DNA from: DASVRA01 sp036388855 | Lineage (GTDB): Bacteria > Pseudomonadota > Alphaproteobacteria > Caulobacterales > Caulobacteraceae | DNA: 64,000 nt | Assembly: GCA_036388855.1 (NCBI GenBank) | Contig: DASVRA010000023.1 | Span: forward strand, 1 to 64,000 | Direction of reading: 5' to 3' | Position numbers and translations under genes: made by a program | Notes under the pieces: model-generated | What the model saw: only the letters and a program-made list of their open reading frames with translations | What the model was told of the DNA's origin: nothing | Databases searched by the model: none | Shown: positions 8,899 to 17,496 of the stretch, in pieces | Numbering within the stretch: position 1 is the stretch's first letter | Layout: each line of letters starts with the position of its first letter

Positions 8899-9998
8899 GG
8901 CCTGGCCCCCGCAGGCCTGGCTGCGGGCGCGCCCAGTTTTCCGGAGGCCACCGCCGCGGCCGCGCCGTTGCGCTCCAACTGCCGCCAACGGGTGACGTTG
9001 CGCTGGTGCTCCTCGAAGGTGGAGGCGAAGACGTGGCCGCCCTGGCCGTTGGCCACGAAGAACAGTTCGGTGGTCTTGGGCGGGTCGAGCACGGCGGCGA
9101 TGGCGGCGCGGCCGGGGTTGGCGATGGGCGTCGGCGGCAGGCCGGGGATGAAGTAGGTATTGTAGGGGGTGGGGGTGGTCAGTTCCGACAGGCGGATGCC
9201 GCGCCCGAGCGGCTGGCCCCTGGTCAGGCCGTAGATGATGGTGGGGTCTGACTCCAGCCGCATCCCCTTGCGCAGGCGGTTGACGAACACCGCGGCGATG
9301 CGCGGGCGTTCGGAGGCAAGCGCGGTTTCCTTCTCCACGACGGAGGCAAGCGTCAGGGCCTCGACCTGGGTGTTGAACGGCAGGCCCGCCTGGCGCTTGG
9401 GCCAGAGCTGGGCCAGCAGCCGGTCCTGGGCCACAGTCATGCGTTGCAGCACGACCGCGCGGTCGTCCCCTCGGCGGACCTCATAGGTCTCCGGCAGGAT
9501 CGAGCCCTCAGGCGGCACGGGGGCCGAGCCGGTCAGCACCGGGTTGGCCATCAGTATGGCGACCGCCTGTTCCGAGGTGCGGCCCTCAGGGATGGTGACG
9601 AAGTGGCGGACCACGCGGCCGGAACGGATCTGATCGAGGATGGACGCCAGCGAGGCGCGGGCGGGGACCAGGTATTCGCCGGCCTTTAGCGACCTGGCCG
9701 CGCCCGACAGCTGGGCGGCAGCCATGAACACCGAGGCCGAGCCGACCGCGTCCGCCTCGTCCAGGGTGGAGGCGATCTCGGTCAGGCCAGCGCCTTCACG
9801 CAGGACGACCGTCGTGGGCTTGGCGGCGGGGCCTGGCGCGTAGAACAGCCATAGGCCCAGCGCCGCCAGCAACACGATCAGCGCCGCGGAAGTGGCGCCG
9901 GCGCCGAGCGCCATGGCCTTGAAGCGGGGGCGGCGGGGGGCGGCGGCGCGCGCGCGCGGCGTGGCCCGGCGTGCGGGGCGGCGGGGGCGGCGGCTCAC
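8895..9998 (-). CDS. mltG: Endolytic murein transglycosylase MltG
   Basis: Membrane-anchored lytic transglycosylase that cleaves nascent glycan strands and is thought to terminate their elongation. The 367-residue product has a basic cytoplasmic N terminus rich in Arg/Pro. A single helix follows (about 36-53, SAALIVLLAALGLWLFY), then a LysM-like segment and the YceG catalytic domain. The expected catalytic glutamate is E222 in the LASVVEKET motif, followed by ESDPTIIYG and TPYNTYFIPGLPPTPI. Its ATG overlaps the fabF stop. The order fabF-mltG-gmk is common in Alphaproteobacteria. Confidence 0.94.
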   Translation of the reverse strand: MSRRPRRPARRATPRARAAAPRRPRFKAMALGAGATSAALIVLLAALGLWLFYAPGPAAKPTTVVLREGAGLTEIASTLDEADAVGSASVFMAAAQLSGAARSLKAGEYLVPARASLASILDQIRSGRVVRHFVTIPEGRTSEQAVAILMANPVLTGSAPVPPEGSILPETYEVRRGDDRAVVLQRMTVAQDRLLAQLWPKRQAGLPFNTQVEALTLASVVEKETALASERPRIAAVFVNRLRKGMRLESDPTIIYGLTRGQPLGRGIRLSELTTPTPYNTYFIPGLPPTPIANPGRAAIAAVLDPPKTTELFFVANGQGGHVFASTFEEHQRNVTRWRQLERNGAAAAVASGKLGAPAARPAGARP

Positions 9999-11284
9999 TG
10001 GAACTGTTGCAGCACCAGCGCCGCGTTGGTGCCGCCGAAGCCGAAGCTGTTGGAGAGGGCCGCGCGAATTTCCATCGCCTTGGCCTTGTGCGGCACCAGA
10101 TCAATCGGCGTATCGACGGAGGGGTTGTCGAGGTTGATGGTCGGCGGGGCGACCTGATCGCGGATGGCGAGCGCGGTGAACGCGGCCTCGACCGCGCCGG
10201 CGGCGCCGAGCAAGTGGCCGATGGAGGACTTGGTCGAGCTCATCGCCACCTGGCCGGCGGCGTTGCCCAGCAGCCGCTCGACCGCCTTCAGCTCCAGCTC
10301 GTCGCCCATGGGCGTGGAGGTGCCGTGGGCGTTGATGTAGTCGATGTCGGAGGGGTCGACGTTGGCGTGGCCGAGCGCGCCCTGCATGGCGCGGTAGCCG
10401 CCGTCGCCGTCGGGCGCGGGCGCGGTGATGTGGTAGGCGTCGCCGGCAAGGCCGTAGCCGGTGACTTCGGCGTAGATCTTCGCTCCGCGAGCCTTGGCGT
10501 GCTCCAGCTCCTCGAGCACCAGCACGCCCGAGCCCTCGCCCATGACGAAGCCGTCGCGGTCCTTGTCGTAGGGGCGCGAGGCGCGCTGGGGCTCCTCGTT
10601 GAAGGCGGTGGCGAGCGCGCGGCAGGCGATGAAGCCGGCGATGCCGAGCGGGCCCATGGCCGACTCCGCCCCGCCCGCCAGCATCACGTCGGCGTCGCCG
10701 TACTGGATCAGCCGGCTGGCATCGCCGACCGCATGGGCGCCGGTGGCGCAGGCGGTGACGACGCTGTGGTTGGGGCCCTTGAGGCCGTGGCGGATCGAGA
10801 CCTGGCCCGAGGCCAGGTTGATCAGCGAACCGGGGATGAAGAACGGGCTGACCCGGCGCGGCCCTTTCTCGTGCAGGGTGACCGAGGTGTCGTAGATGGT
10901 GTCGATGCCGCCGATGCCCGAGCCGATGATCACGCCGGTGCGGTGGCGCTCTTCGTCCGTCTCCGGCTTCCAGCCGGAGTCGGCCATGGCCTCGTCAGCG
11001 GCGGCGATGGCGTAGAGGATGAAGTCGTCGAACTTCCGCCGATCCTTGGCGGGAAGGACCTGGTCGGGGTCGAACGAGCCCTCGACCTCCGGCCCGCCGT
11101 GGCCGCGGCCGTCCAGCCACGGCACCTGGCAACCGATCTGGCAGGCCCACCCCTCCGGGTCGAAGGTGGTCAGCCGCCCCGCGCCGGACTCCCCGGCCAG
11201 GATGCGCTTCCAGGTGATCTCGCGGCCCCAGCCGAGCGGCGTGATCAGGCCGATCCCAGTGATGACGACGCGGCGTCCGGACAT
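9995..11284 (-). CDS. fabF: Beta-ketoacyl-ACP synthase II FabF
   Basis: Condenses malonyl-ACP with growing acyl-ACP in fatty-acid elongation. It is 429 residues, slightly longer than E. coli FabF (413). The active-site Cys is C179 in VVTACATGAHAVGDAS. The two catalytic histidines are in NAHGTSTPMGD and SIGHLLGAAGAVE. The GFGGTN glycine-rich motif is near the C terminus. It begins MSGRRVVITGIGLITPLGWG. The gene lies 22 bases downstream of acpP and overlaps mltG by 4 bases. Confidence 0.95.
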   Translation of the reverse strand: MSGRRVVITGIGLITPLGWGREITWKRILAGESGAGRLTTFDPEGWACQIGCQVPWLDGRGHGGPEVEGSFDPDQVLPAKDRRKFDDFILYAIAAADEAMADSGWKPETDEERHRTGVIIGSGIGGIDTIYDTSVTLHEKGPRRVSPFFIPGSLINLASGQVSIRHGLKGPNHSVVTACATGAHAVGDASRLIQYGDADVMLAGGAESAMGPLGIAGFIACRALATAFNEEPQRASRPYDKDRDGFVMGEGSGVLVLEELEHAKARGAKIYAEVTGYGLAGDAYHITAPAPDGDGGYRAMQGALGHANVDPSDIDYINAHGTSTPMGDELELKAVERLLGNAAGQVAMSSTKSSIGHLLGAAGAVEAAFTALAIRDQVAPPTINLDNPSVDTPIDLVPHKAKAMEIRAALSNSFGFGGTNAALVLQQFQ

Positions 11285-11306
11285 GCGTTCAGCCTGCGCC
11301 GGCGGC

Positions 11307-11546
11307 TCAGCCGTTGGTGCGCTCCTCGATGAACTTCACCGCGTCGCCGACGGTCTGGATGTGCTCGGCGGCGTCGTCGGGGATCTCGATGTCGAACTCT
11401 TCCTCGAAGGCCATCACCAGCTCGACGTTGTCGAGGCTGTCGGCGCCCAGGTCGTCGATGAAGCTGGCCTTTTCGGTGACCTTCTCCGGGTCGGCGTCCA
11501 GGTGCTCGATGACGATCTTGCGAACCCGTTCGAGAACTTCGGCCAT
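11307..11546 (-). CDS. acpP: Acyl carrier protein
   Basis: A 79-residue acidic carrier of acyl chains. The ATG at 11546 begins MAEVLERVRKIVIEHL and is preceded by a purine-rich AAAGGGCGA ribosome-binding site; the longer open frame upstream is not ACP-like. The 4'-phosphopantetheine attachment serine is S37 in the canonical DSLDNVELV motif. The gene is separated from fabG by 155 bases, so it probably has its own promoter, as expected for one of the most abundant proteins in the cell. Confidence 0.97.
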   Translation of the reverse strand: MAEVLERVRKIVIEHLDADPEKVTEKASFIDDLGADSLDNVELVMAFEEEFDIEIPDDAAEHIQTVGDAVKFIEERTNG

Positions 11547-11604
11547 GAGCATTCGCCCTTTGCTGTTGCGGACGCGCCGCGTGATGGAGCGCCGGCGCAC
11601 CGGC

Positions 11605-11635
11605 AGATAACCCTGCGCGCGCCGATTGGGTTCAA
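11605..11635 (-). promoter_or_regulatory. Possible acpP promoter
   Basis: Read on the minus strand, TTGAAC (11635-11630) is followed 18-19 bases later by a TTATCT-like -10 (about 11610-11605), about 60 bases upstream of the acpP ATG. Alphaproteobacterial promoter consensus is loose, so this is only a candidate. Confidence 0.3.
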
Positions 11636-11701
11636 CCGGAGCCGCGACTGCCGCGCCAGCTAGCATGTTCCTTTTGGCCCCGCTAGCAGGCCGGAAGGGC
11701 C

Positions 11702-12439
11702 TCAGATCATGGCCATGCCGCCGTTCACGTGCAGGGTCTGGCCGGTGACGTAGGCGGCCTCGTCGCTGGCCAGGTAGACGCAGGCGGCGGCGATGTCGGC
11801 GCCCTGGCCGAGGCGCCCCGAGGGGATGCGCGAGAGGGTGGCCGTGCGCTGCTGCTCGTTCAGCGCTTCGGTCATCGGGCTTTCGATGAAGCCCGGGGCG
11901 ACGCAGTTGACCGTGACGTTGCGGCTGGCGACTTCCTGGGCCAGCGCCTTGGAGAAGCCGATCATGCCGGCCTTGGAGGCGGCGTAGTTGGTCTGGCCAG
12001 GGTTGCCGGTGACTCCGACGACCGAGGTGATGCCGATGATCCGACCGTGGCGGCGCTTCATCATTCCCTTCAGCGTCGCGCGCGAGAGGCGGAAGTAGGC
12101 CTCCAGGTTCACCCGGATGACGGTGTCCCAGTCCTCGTCCTTCATCCGCAGCAACAGTCCGTCGCGGGTGACGCCGGCGTTGGCGACCAGGATGTCCACC
12201 GGCCCGGCCTCGGCCTCGGCGCGGCCGATCAGCCCGTCCACCGCCGCCGGATCGGAGAGGTTGGCGGCGACGTAGGCCGTGCGCTCGCCCATCTCCGCCT
12301 TCATCGCCTCCAGCGCCGCCTCGCGAGTGCCGGACAGCACCACATGCGCGCCTTGCGTGTGCAGCCCGCGCGCAATCGCGCCTCCGATGCCGCCGGTGGC
12401 GCCGGTCACCAGGGCGGTCCTGCCGGAAAGGTCGAACAT
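11702..12439 (-). CDS. fabG: 3-oxoacyl-ACP reductase FabG
   Basis: NADPH-dependent reduction of 3-ketoacyl-ACP in the fatty-acid elongation cycle. A classical 245-residue short-chain dehydrogenase: cofactor loop TGATGGIGGAIA at residues 12-23, ANAG motif at 86-89, catalytic S139, Y152 and K156 (TNYAASKAG). The C terminus ends in VTGQTLHVNGGMAMI as in true FabG proteins. The start ATG at 12439 lies 10 bases after the fabD stop, so fabD-fabG are one operon. Confidence 0.95.
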   Translation of the reverse strand: MFDLSGRTALVTGATGGIGGAIARGLHTQGAHVVLSGTREAALEAMKAEMGERTAYVAANLSDPAAVDGLIGRAEAEAGPVDILVANAGVTRDGLLLRMKDEDWDTVIRVNLEAYFRLSRATLKGMMKRRHGRIIGITSVVGVTGNPGQTNYAASKAGMIGFSKALAQEVASRNVTVNCVAPGFIESPMTEALNEQQRTATLSRIPSGRLGQGADIAAACVYLASDEAAYVTGQTLHVNGGMAMI

Positions 12440-12449
12440 CAGCGATTCC

Positions 12450-13400
12450 TCATAGGCTTTTCGCGAACGCCTCCAGCTCCTCCGGCGTGTTCAGCGCCTG
12501 CGCCTGGGCCTGCGGCGCGATGCGCTTGATCATGCCGGTGAGCACCTTGCCGGCGCCGAGTTCGGCGAAGCGGTCGATCTGGCCGCCGTCCTCGGCCGCC
12601 AGCCATTCGACGCTCTCCCGCCAGCGGACGCGGCCGGTGACCTGCTCGACCAGCAGTTCGCGGATGCGGTCGGGTTCCTCCACCGGGCGGGCGATCACGT
12701 TGGCGACCAGCGGCACGCGCGGCGGGTCGATGGCGGCCTCGGCCAGGGCCTCGGCCATCTCGTCCGCGGCGGGCCGCATCAGGCGGCAGTGGAAGGGGGC
12801 GGAGACGTTCAGCGGGATGGCGCGGGCGCCCAGCTCCTTGGCCCGCGCGATCGCCCGCTCGACCGCGGCGGCTTCGCCGGAGATGACGATGTTGCCCGCG
12901 TTGTTGTCGTTGGCCACCTCGCAGACACCGGCCTCCGCGCCCGCGGCGGCGGCGGCTTCGGCCAGTTCCAGGTCGGCCTTGGGGCCGATCAGGGAGGCCA
13001 TGGCTCCCTGCCCCACCGGCACGGCGCGCTGCATCGCCCGGCCGCGCAACTTGAGCAGGCGCGCGGCGTCGGCGAGCTTGAGCGCGTCGGCGGCGGCGAG
13101 CGCCGAGTATTCACCCAGGCTGTGCCCGGCCACGAACGACGCGACCCTTATATCGACCCCGAACTCCCCCTTCAGCGTCCGCATAGCCGCCAGGCTCACC
13201 GCCATCAGCGCCGGCTGGGCGTTTTCCGTCAGGGTCAGCTCATCCTCCGGCCCCTCGCGCATCAGTTTCCAGAGCTTCTGCTTTAGAGCCTCGTCGACCT
13301 CTTCGAACACCATCCGCGCGGAGACAAAGGCTTCCGCCAGTGCTGCGCCCATGCCGACCGCCTGACTGCCCTGCCCGGGAAAGACGAACGCCAAGCTCAT
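12450..13400 (-). CDS. fabD: Malonyl-CoA:ACP transacylase FabD
   Basis: Transfers malonyl from CoA to ACP to supply elongation units. Start chosen at ATG 13400 (MSLAFVFPGQGSQAVGMG), giving 316 residues, the family norm. The frame upstream of it has no family similarity. FPGQGSQ is at residues 7-13, the active-site serine is S94 in GHSLGEYSA, and the catalytic histidine is in SAPFHCRLM. First gene of the leftward fatty-acid operon. Confidence 0.95.
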   Translation of the reverse strand: MSLAFVFPGQGSQAVGMGAALAEAFVSARMVFEEVDEALKQKLWKLMREGPEDELTLTENAQPALMAVSLAAMRTLKGEFGVDIRVASFVAGHSLGEYSALAAADALKLADAARLLKLRGRAMQRAVPVGQGAMASLIGPKADLELAEAAAAAGAEAGVCEVANDNNAGNIVISGEAAAVERAIARAKELGARAIPLNVSAPFHCRLMRPAADEMAEALAEAAIDPPRVPLVANVIARPVEEPDRIRELLVEQVTGRVRWRESVEWLAAEDGGQIDRFAELGAGKVLTGMIKRIAPQAQAQALNTPEELEAFAKSL

Positions 13401-13580
13401 GAGGCCCCCTGCTTGAGCGGCCGGAGGCTTAAGCCAGCGCCTCACGCCCCGCAACCCGGCGCCATCCTTGCCCGCCCTCCTCGCGAGTCGCCGGGGAGTC
13501 AAGCCAATACTTGGATATCCACAGAGAAAACACCGTTGCTCCCCAAGTGTTCGATGCCCCTATCCAGTTGAGGGGGGTGC

Positions 13581-13591
13581 GACAGTCTGTC
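13581..13591. promoter_or_regulatory. Short palindrome upstream of the small orphan gene
   Basis: GACAGTCTGTC is a perfect inverted repeat around a central T. It is flanked by two G-runs (13571-13577 and 13593-13599). It lies 83 bases upstream of the small coding sequence at 13674, where an operator could sit. No known regulator can be assigned from the sequence. Confidence 0.25.
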
Positions 13592-13673
13592 AGGGGGGGT
13601 CGCGGAACGGCTAAGGATTGATCAACTATTCGAGCGTGTCATAGTGACCACATAACCCCCGCACGGGGAGGGG

Positions 13674-13898
13674 ATGATGCTGCAGATTTCCTACACCGAC
13701 CTCTATGAGGCGAGCGTCTACGAGGGTCCCGACGAGGACATCCAGCCGGGCGACCTCGTTCGCACGGGCGCGAACCTGTATCCGCACTTTCAAGTCGTGG
13801 CCGTGAACAACGGCACCGCCTGGGTGCGCGACGTCCAGACCGGACGCGACGGACTGACCAACGTGTCCCGCTGCCGCCGGATCAACGGCCCCGTCTGA
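13674..13898 (+). CDS. Small hypothetical protein (74 aa)
   Basis: Unrecognised. A GGGGAGGGG ribosome-binding stretch sits at 13665-13673, directly before ATG 13674 and four bases before a second ATG at 13677. The second is better spaced and would give 73 residues. The product is acidic at the start (YEGPDEDIQPGDLV) and looks like a small beta-rich domain (LYPHFQVVAVNNGTAWVRDV). It ends basic, with one Cys in NVSRCRR. No signal peptide or membrane helix is seen. The codon use fits the genome and the frame is well formed, so I believe it is expressed, but I cannot name a function. Confidence 0.6.
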   Translation: MMLQISYTDLYEASVYEGPDEDIQPGDLVRTGANLYPHFQVVAVNNGTAWVRDVQTGRDGLTNVSRCRRINGPV

Positions 13899-13902
13899 TT
13901 CG

Positions 13903-13918
13903 CCGACCGGCCGGTCGG
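13903..13918. terminator. Palindrome between two convergent genes
   Basis: CCGACCGGCCGGTCGG is a perfect 16-base palindrome lying between the 3' ends of the 74-residue protein gene (stop at 13898) and the leftward gene ending at 13932. It can form a compact hairpin in transcripts from either side. There is no clear T-run, so intrinsic termination is uncertain. Confidence 0.3.
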
Positions 13919-13931
13919 TCGGCCCTTCGAC

Positions 13932-14483
13932 CTAGCTCTTGTTGAGCTGCGTCGCCGCTTGCCTGCACATCTGGGTGCGGGGGTGATTGCGGCAGAAGCG
14001 TTCGCGCGCCTTAGCCACGACTTCGATGTTTACGCCCGCCGCCCGAATGCCGCTCTGCACCGATACCTGCAGTTGCTTGGCGGCGATCGAGCGTCCGATT
14101 GAGCTATCGTAGAACCGTAGCATCGCCGTCAGCTCCTCCTCGGTATAGATCTTGGCCCACGTCCTTGCCGCCTCCTGGCGGCTCGCCTCCAGCACCTCCG
14201 GCATGACCGCGTCCACCTCTCGCCCGAACTCTTGAGCCTCCTGTTTCGACAATTTGGCGGCCTTGGCCGCCATGGCCGAGATTAGGGCCCCGATGAACAT
14301 GGATGACACTTCCCTCTCTGCTCGTGGAGCGATGAGCGCTTGAAGCCGCTCGGCCATGGCCACCATCTTCGGGCTCGGCTCGGCCTCAGTGGCGCTCTTT
14401 GGCGGCGAGGGAGCGGGGTTCACGGCCGCAGCGACCGGAGCGGCGGCAAACGCGGCGCAGAGCAACAAGACAAGTGTTTTCAT
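13932..14483 (-). CDS. Secreted DUF2059-like protein
   Basis: Start taken at ATG 14483 (MKTLVLLLCAAFAAAPVAAA), which creates a clear Sec signal peptide; an earlier in-frame ATG would place basic residues ahead of it. The mature protein of about 160 residues is helical. It contains YTEEELTAMLRFYDSSIGRS, the hallmark of DUF2059 proteins, a family of periplasmic proteins of unknown role. Two C-terminal cysteines (ERFCRNHPRTQMCRQ) could form a disulfide. It stands alone between two rightward genes. The family call is from pattern recognition. Confidence 0.75.
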   Translation of the reverse strand: MKTLVLLLCAAFAAAPVAAAVNPAPSPPKSATEAEPSPKMVAMAERLQALIAPRAEREVSSMFIGALISAMAAKAAKLSKQEAQEFGREVDAVMPEVLEASRQEAARTWAKIYTEEELTAMLRFYDSSIGRSIAAKQLQVSVQSGIRAAGVNIEVVAKARERFCRNHPRTQMCRQAATQLNKS

Positions 14484-14690
14484 AGGAGCAATCCTTGACC
14501 GGCGCACCTTCCACGCCAAGCGAGCGGGGGCAACTTTAGCGGCTGGTTCAGAAGCCGGTTACCCCACTGTCATAGGTTAACCCAGGTGGCAAATCAGGCG
14601 GGACAGGTATTCACATAGGACAACTCAAGGAACGACGCCGCCTGGAGGGCATTTCAGGGGCCACCGCGAACGGGAGGCCCGCAAACAACT

Positions 14691-16907
14691 ATGTTCTTCA
14701 AGCATCCTCGGTCTACCCAATCGCCAATCCACCCTTACAGCTCCGGCACGTCTGAACTTGAGCTTTGGGGCGGCTATGAATGCACGGTCAACCGTGTGCG
14801 CGACCAGTGGAACGACCAGACGCATTTCAGCGGTCACCAGCACCGGGTCGAGGACTTGGATCTGTTCGCCGGTCTCGGCATGCGCGCGCTGCGCTATCCG
14901 GCGCTATGGGAGCGCATCTCGCCCGAGCAGCCCGATGAGGCCGACTTCGGCTGGACCGACGAGCGGCTGCCCCGCATCCTCGGGCTGGGGATGAACCCGA
15001 TCCTCACCCTCAGCCACCACGGCAGCGGGCCGCGATACACCAGCCTTGTCGAGGACAGCTTCGCCCCCGGCCTCGCCCGCCACGCCGCCGCGGTCGCGGC
15101 GCGCTACCCGTGGGTGGGGGACTGGACGCCGGTCAACGAGCCGCTGACCACCGCCCGCTTCTCCGCCCTCTACGGCTACTGGTACCCCCATACGAAGGAC
15201 GAGGCGCTCTGCTGGGTGGCCCTGCTCAACCAGATCGACGCCACCCGCCTGTCGATGCGCGAGATCCGCAAGGTCAACCCGCGCGCACGGCTGGTCCAGA
15301 CCGACGACCTCGGCTACTGCCACGCCACCGCGCCTCTGCAATGCGAGGCCGATTTCCAGAACGAGCGCCGCTGGCTGGGGTGGGATCTGCTCTGCGGCAT
15401 GGTCAAGCCCGGGCACCCGTTGTGGGAGCGCCTGACCTCGTTCGGGCTGGAGGACCGGCTGCGCGCGATCGCCGACAACCCGTGCCCGCCGTCCGTGATC
15501 GGCGTCAACCACTACCTCGCCAGCGAGCGCCTGCGCGACCACCGGGTCGAGCTTTACCCCGACCGCGCCATCGCCGACCGCGAGGTGGGCCGCGACTGTG
15601 CGGGCGTGGACTTCGTCGACGTGGACGCCATCCGCAACCTGCCTTCGGGCGTACTGGGCCTGCCGGCGCTGCTGGAGCAGGCCTGGGAGCGCTACCGGCT
15701 GCCGCTGGCGGTGACCGAATGCCACAACGGCGCCACCCGCGAGGAGCAGGCGCGCTGGTTCGTGGAGGTCTGGGACGGGGTGCAGGCGCTGCGCCGGGAT
15801 GGCGTGGACATCCGCGCGGTGACCGCCTGGTCGCTGCTGGGGTCGCACGACTGGAACCGGATGGTGACCCGCTTCGTCGGCCACTACGAGGTGGGTGTAT
15901 ACGACGTCCGCTCGGGCACGCCCCGCCCCACGCTGATGGCCCGGGTACTCAAGGACCTGGCGGAAGGCCGGCGGCCACAGGCGCCGGGGTTGGAGATCCC
16001 CGGCTGGTGGCGCCGCGAGGGCCGGCTGCTGCGCAGCCCCGCCCCGAATCGGCCACGCTTCGAGATCACCCGCTCGGATGGGCTCGTCGAGGGAGCGCAG
16101 CCGCTGCTGATCATAGGCGCGCGCGGCCCCCTCGTGCGACTATTTACCGGCGCCTGCGAGGCGCGCGGCCTGCCGTACCTGCGCCTGGCCGAGGCGCCCG
16201 TCCGCGCACTGGCCGCGTGCTCGCCCTGGGCGGTGGTGGACGCGCGCGACTGGACCGGCGTCTGCGAGGAGCCGGCGCAGCGCCGTGGCGACTGGAGCGC
16301 GGGCGCGGAAGCCTTCGCGCCGCCCGAGCAACTGGTCGCCGACTGCGCTGAACTCGGCTTGCCGTGCGCGATGTTCACCAGCGCCGGCGACTTCGAGGAG
16401 GTGGACGCGCGCCTGCTGGAACGCGGCGGAGAGCGGCTGTTGCTGGCGCGCACCGAGCGGGTGTTCACGCCCTGGGACCGCACCCGTTTCGCCGTGCGCG
16501 CGCTCGACGCGCTCGACTTCGGCCTCCCGGTGGAAGCCGATCCTCGGCTGACCTGGGATGAAACCTACGGCCCGGACCTCGTGGACGCTGTGCTCGACTT
16601 CCTGCTGGACGGGCAGGCGGGGCCGACGATCTTCGCCCCTTACGAGTCGTGGTCGCAGGCGAGCTTCGTGCGGCGTCTGGCGGAAGTGGCGGAGGCCGAC
16701 ACGGATCTGGTCCTCGCCCGCGAGAGCCCGATCGTGGTCAACGACCATCCACGCGCCTGCGACCAGCCCGGGTTCACGCCCCTGCTGGCGCCGACCGAGA
16801 GCATCCTTGAGCGGTTCGTGCGCGAAAGCCGCTGCGCGCGGCGGATCGGCGGTCCCGCCGTTACGCGGCGCCGCGACGAGACGCGCGAGCAGGCGGCGTT
16901 CGCCTGA
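14691..16907 (+). CDS. Family 1 glycosyl hydrolase fused to an RmlD-like sugar-nucleotide reductase domain
   Basis: A 738-residue two-domain protein. Residues about 20-430 form a GH1-type barrel: YPALWERISPE, LTLSHHG, the acid/base motif TPVNEP with E150, GVNHY, and a nucleophile-like E343 in VTECHNG (usual ITENG). From about 468 a Rossmann segment starts (PLLIIGARGPLVRLF) resembling dTDP-4-dehydrorhamnose reductase. It has a TSAGDF segment where RmlD has STDYVF, but I see no YxxxK pair, so reductase activity is doubtful. No signal peptide, so it is probably cytoplasmic. It is flanked by unrelated genes, so the substrate is unknown; a role in polysaccharide or glycoside metabolism is inference. 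Confidence 0.8.
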   Translation: MFFKHPRSTQSPIHPYSSGTSELELWGGYECTVNRVRDQWNDQTHFSGHQHRVEDLDLFAGLGMRALRYPALWERISPEQPDEADFGWTDERLPRILGLGMNPILTLSHHGSGPRYTSLVEDSFAPGLARHAAAVAARYPWVGDWTPVNEPLTTARFSALYGYWYPHTKDEALCWVALLNQIDATRLSMREIRKVNPRARLVQTDDLGYCHATAPLQCEADFQNERRWLGWDLLCGMVKPGHPLWERLTSFGLEDRLRAIADNPCPPSVIGVNHYLASERLRDHRVELYPDRAIADREVGRDCAGVDFVDVDAIRNLPSGVLGLPALLEQAWERYRLPLAVTECHNGATREEQARWFVEVWDGVQALRRDGVDIRAVTAWSLLGSHDWNRMVTRFVGHYEVGVYDVRSGTPRPTLMARVLKDLAEGRRPQAPGLEIPGWWRREGRLLRSPAPNRPRFEITRSDGLVEGAQPLLIIGARGPLVRLFTGACEARGLPYLRLAEAPVRALAACSPWAVVDARDWTGVCEEPAQRRGDWSAGAEAFAPPEQLVADCAELGLPCAMFTSAGDFEEVDARLLERGGERLLLARTERVFTPWDRTRFAVRALDALDFGLPVEADPRLTWDETYGPDLVDAVLDFLLDGQAGPTIFAPYESWSQASFVRRLAEVAEADTDLVLARESPIVVNDHPRACDQPGFTPLLAPTESILERFVRESRCARRIGGPAVTRRRDETREQAAFA

Positions 16908-16944
16908 CGGAGCAGCTCGCCGCTCGCGGCTGGACGCCCGCGCC

Positions 16945-16973
16945 TTGCTTTCGCCGCGTGGTTCCTCTATCTG
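16945..16973 (+). promoter_or_regulatory. Candidate promoter of the rpsF-rpsR-rplI operon
   Basis: TTGCTT (16945-16950), a 17-base spacer and TATCTG (16968-16973) have the right spacing for a sigma-70-type promoter. This leaves a leader of about 130 bases before rpsF. Such leaders can bind the S6:S18 complex in other bacteria; I did not identify that motif here. Confidence 0.35.
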
Positions 16974-17108
16974 CGCCCGCTTTCCCGGAAGGCGGTCTTT
17001 CGCGGTTCCTTTAGTCGTGGGCGTTCGGCCCCGGCGCCGCGGACGATCCATCGTGACGGCGCGGACTTCCGCCGCCCGCCGCGCCGCCTCCCACAACGGA
17101 AGAGGACC

Positions 17109-17483
17109 ATGGCTTTATACGAACACGTGCTGATCGCGCGGCAGGACATTTCCGCGCAACAGGCCGAAGCCCTCAACGACCAGCTCAAGCACCTCATCGA
17201 GGAGCAGGGCGGCTCGGTCGCCAAGATCGAATACTGGGGCCTTCGCAACCTGACCTACCGGATCAAGAAGAACCGCAAGGGCCACTACTCCCTGCTCGCG
17301 CTGGACGCCCCGGCGCCGGCGGTCAAGGAGATGGAGCGCCAGCTGTCGATCAACGAGGACGTGCTGCGCTTCCTGACGGTCAAGGTCGACCAGCTCGACA
17401 TGGAGCTGTCGCCGATCCTGGCCCGCCGCGACCGCGAGCGCGAACGCGAACGGCCGCGCAACCCCTACGAAGACATGATGTGA
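17109..17483 (+). CDS. rpsF: 30S ribosomal protein S6
   Basis: Small-subunit protein that binds 16S rRNA as a heterodimer with S18. The 124-residue product begins MALYEHVLIARQDIS and contains the family segment YWGLRNLTYRIKKNRKGHY. It ends in an Arg/Glu-rich tail (RDRERERERPRNPYEDMM), common in alphaproteobacterial S6. A strong GGAAGAGGA ribosome-binding site precedes the ATG. First gene of rpsF-rpsR-rplI, a conserved order. Confidence 0.97.
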   Translation: MALYEHVLIARQDISAQQAEALNDQLKHLIEEQGGSVAKIEYWGLRNLTYRIKKNRKGHYSLLALDAPAPAVKEMERQLSINEDVLRFLTVKVDQLDMELSPILARRDRERERERPRNPYEDMM

Positions 17484-17496
17484 GGACGGCAGAGCG

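Noticed and set aside
9971..11332. A 453-codon plus-strand open frame opposite fabF
   Set aside because: Codon-position mirror of fabF; composition is abnormal (repeated GA/RG/DV stretches) and no start signal is present.
14484..14690. Full CtrA box around GGTTAACCC at about 14574
   Set aside because: Only one TTAA half is present at the correct spacing, so a functional site cannot be claimed.
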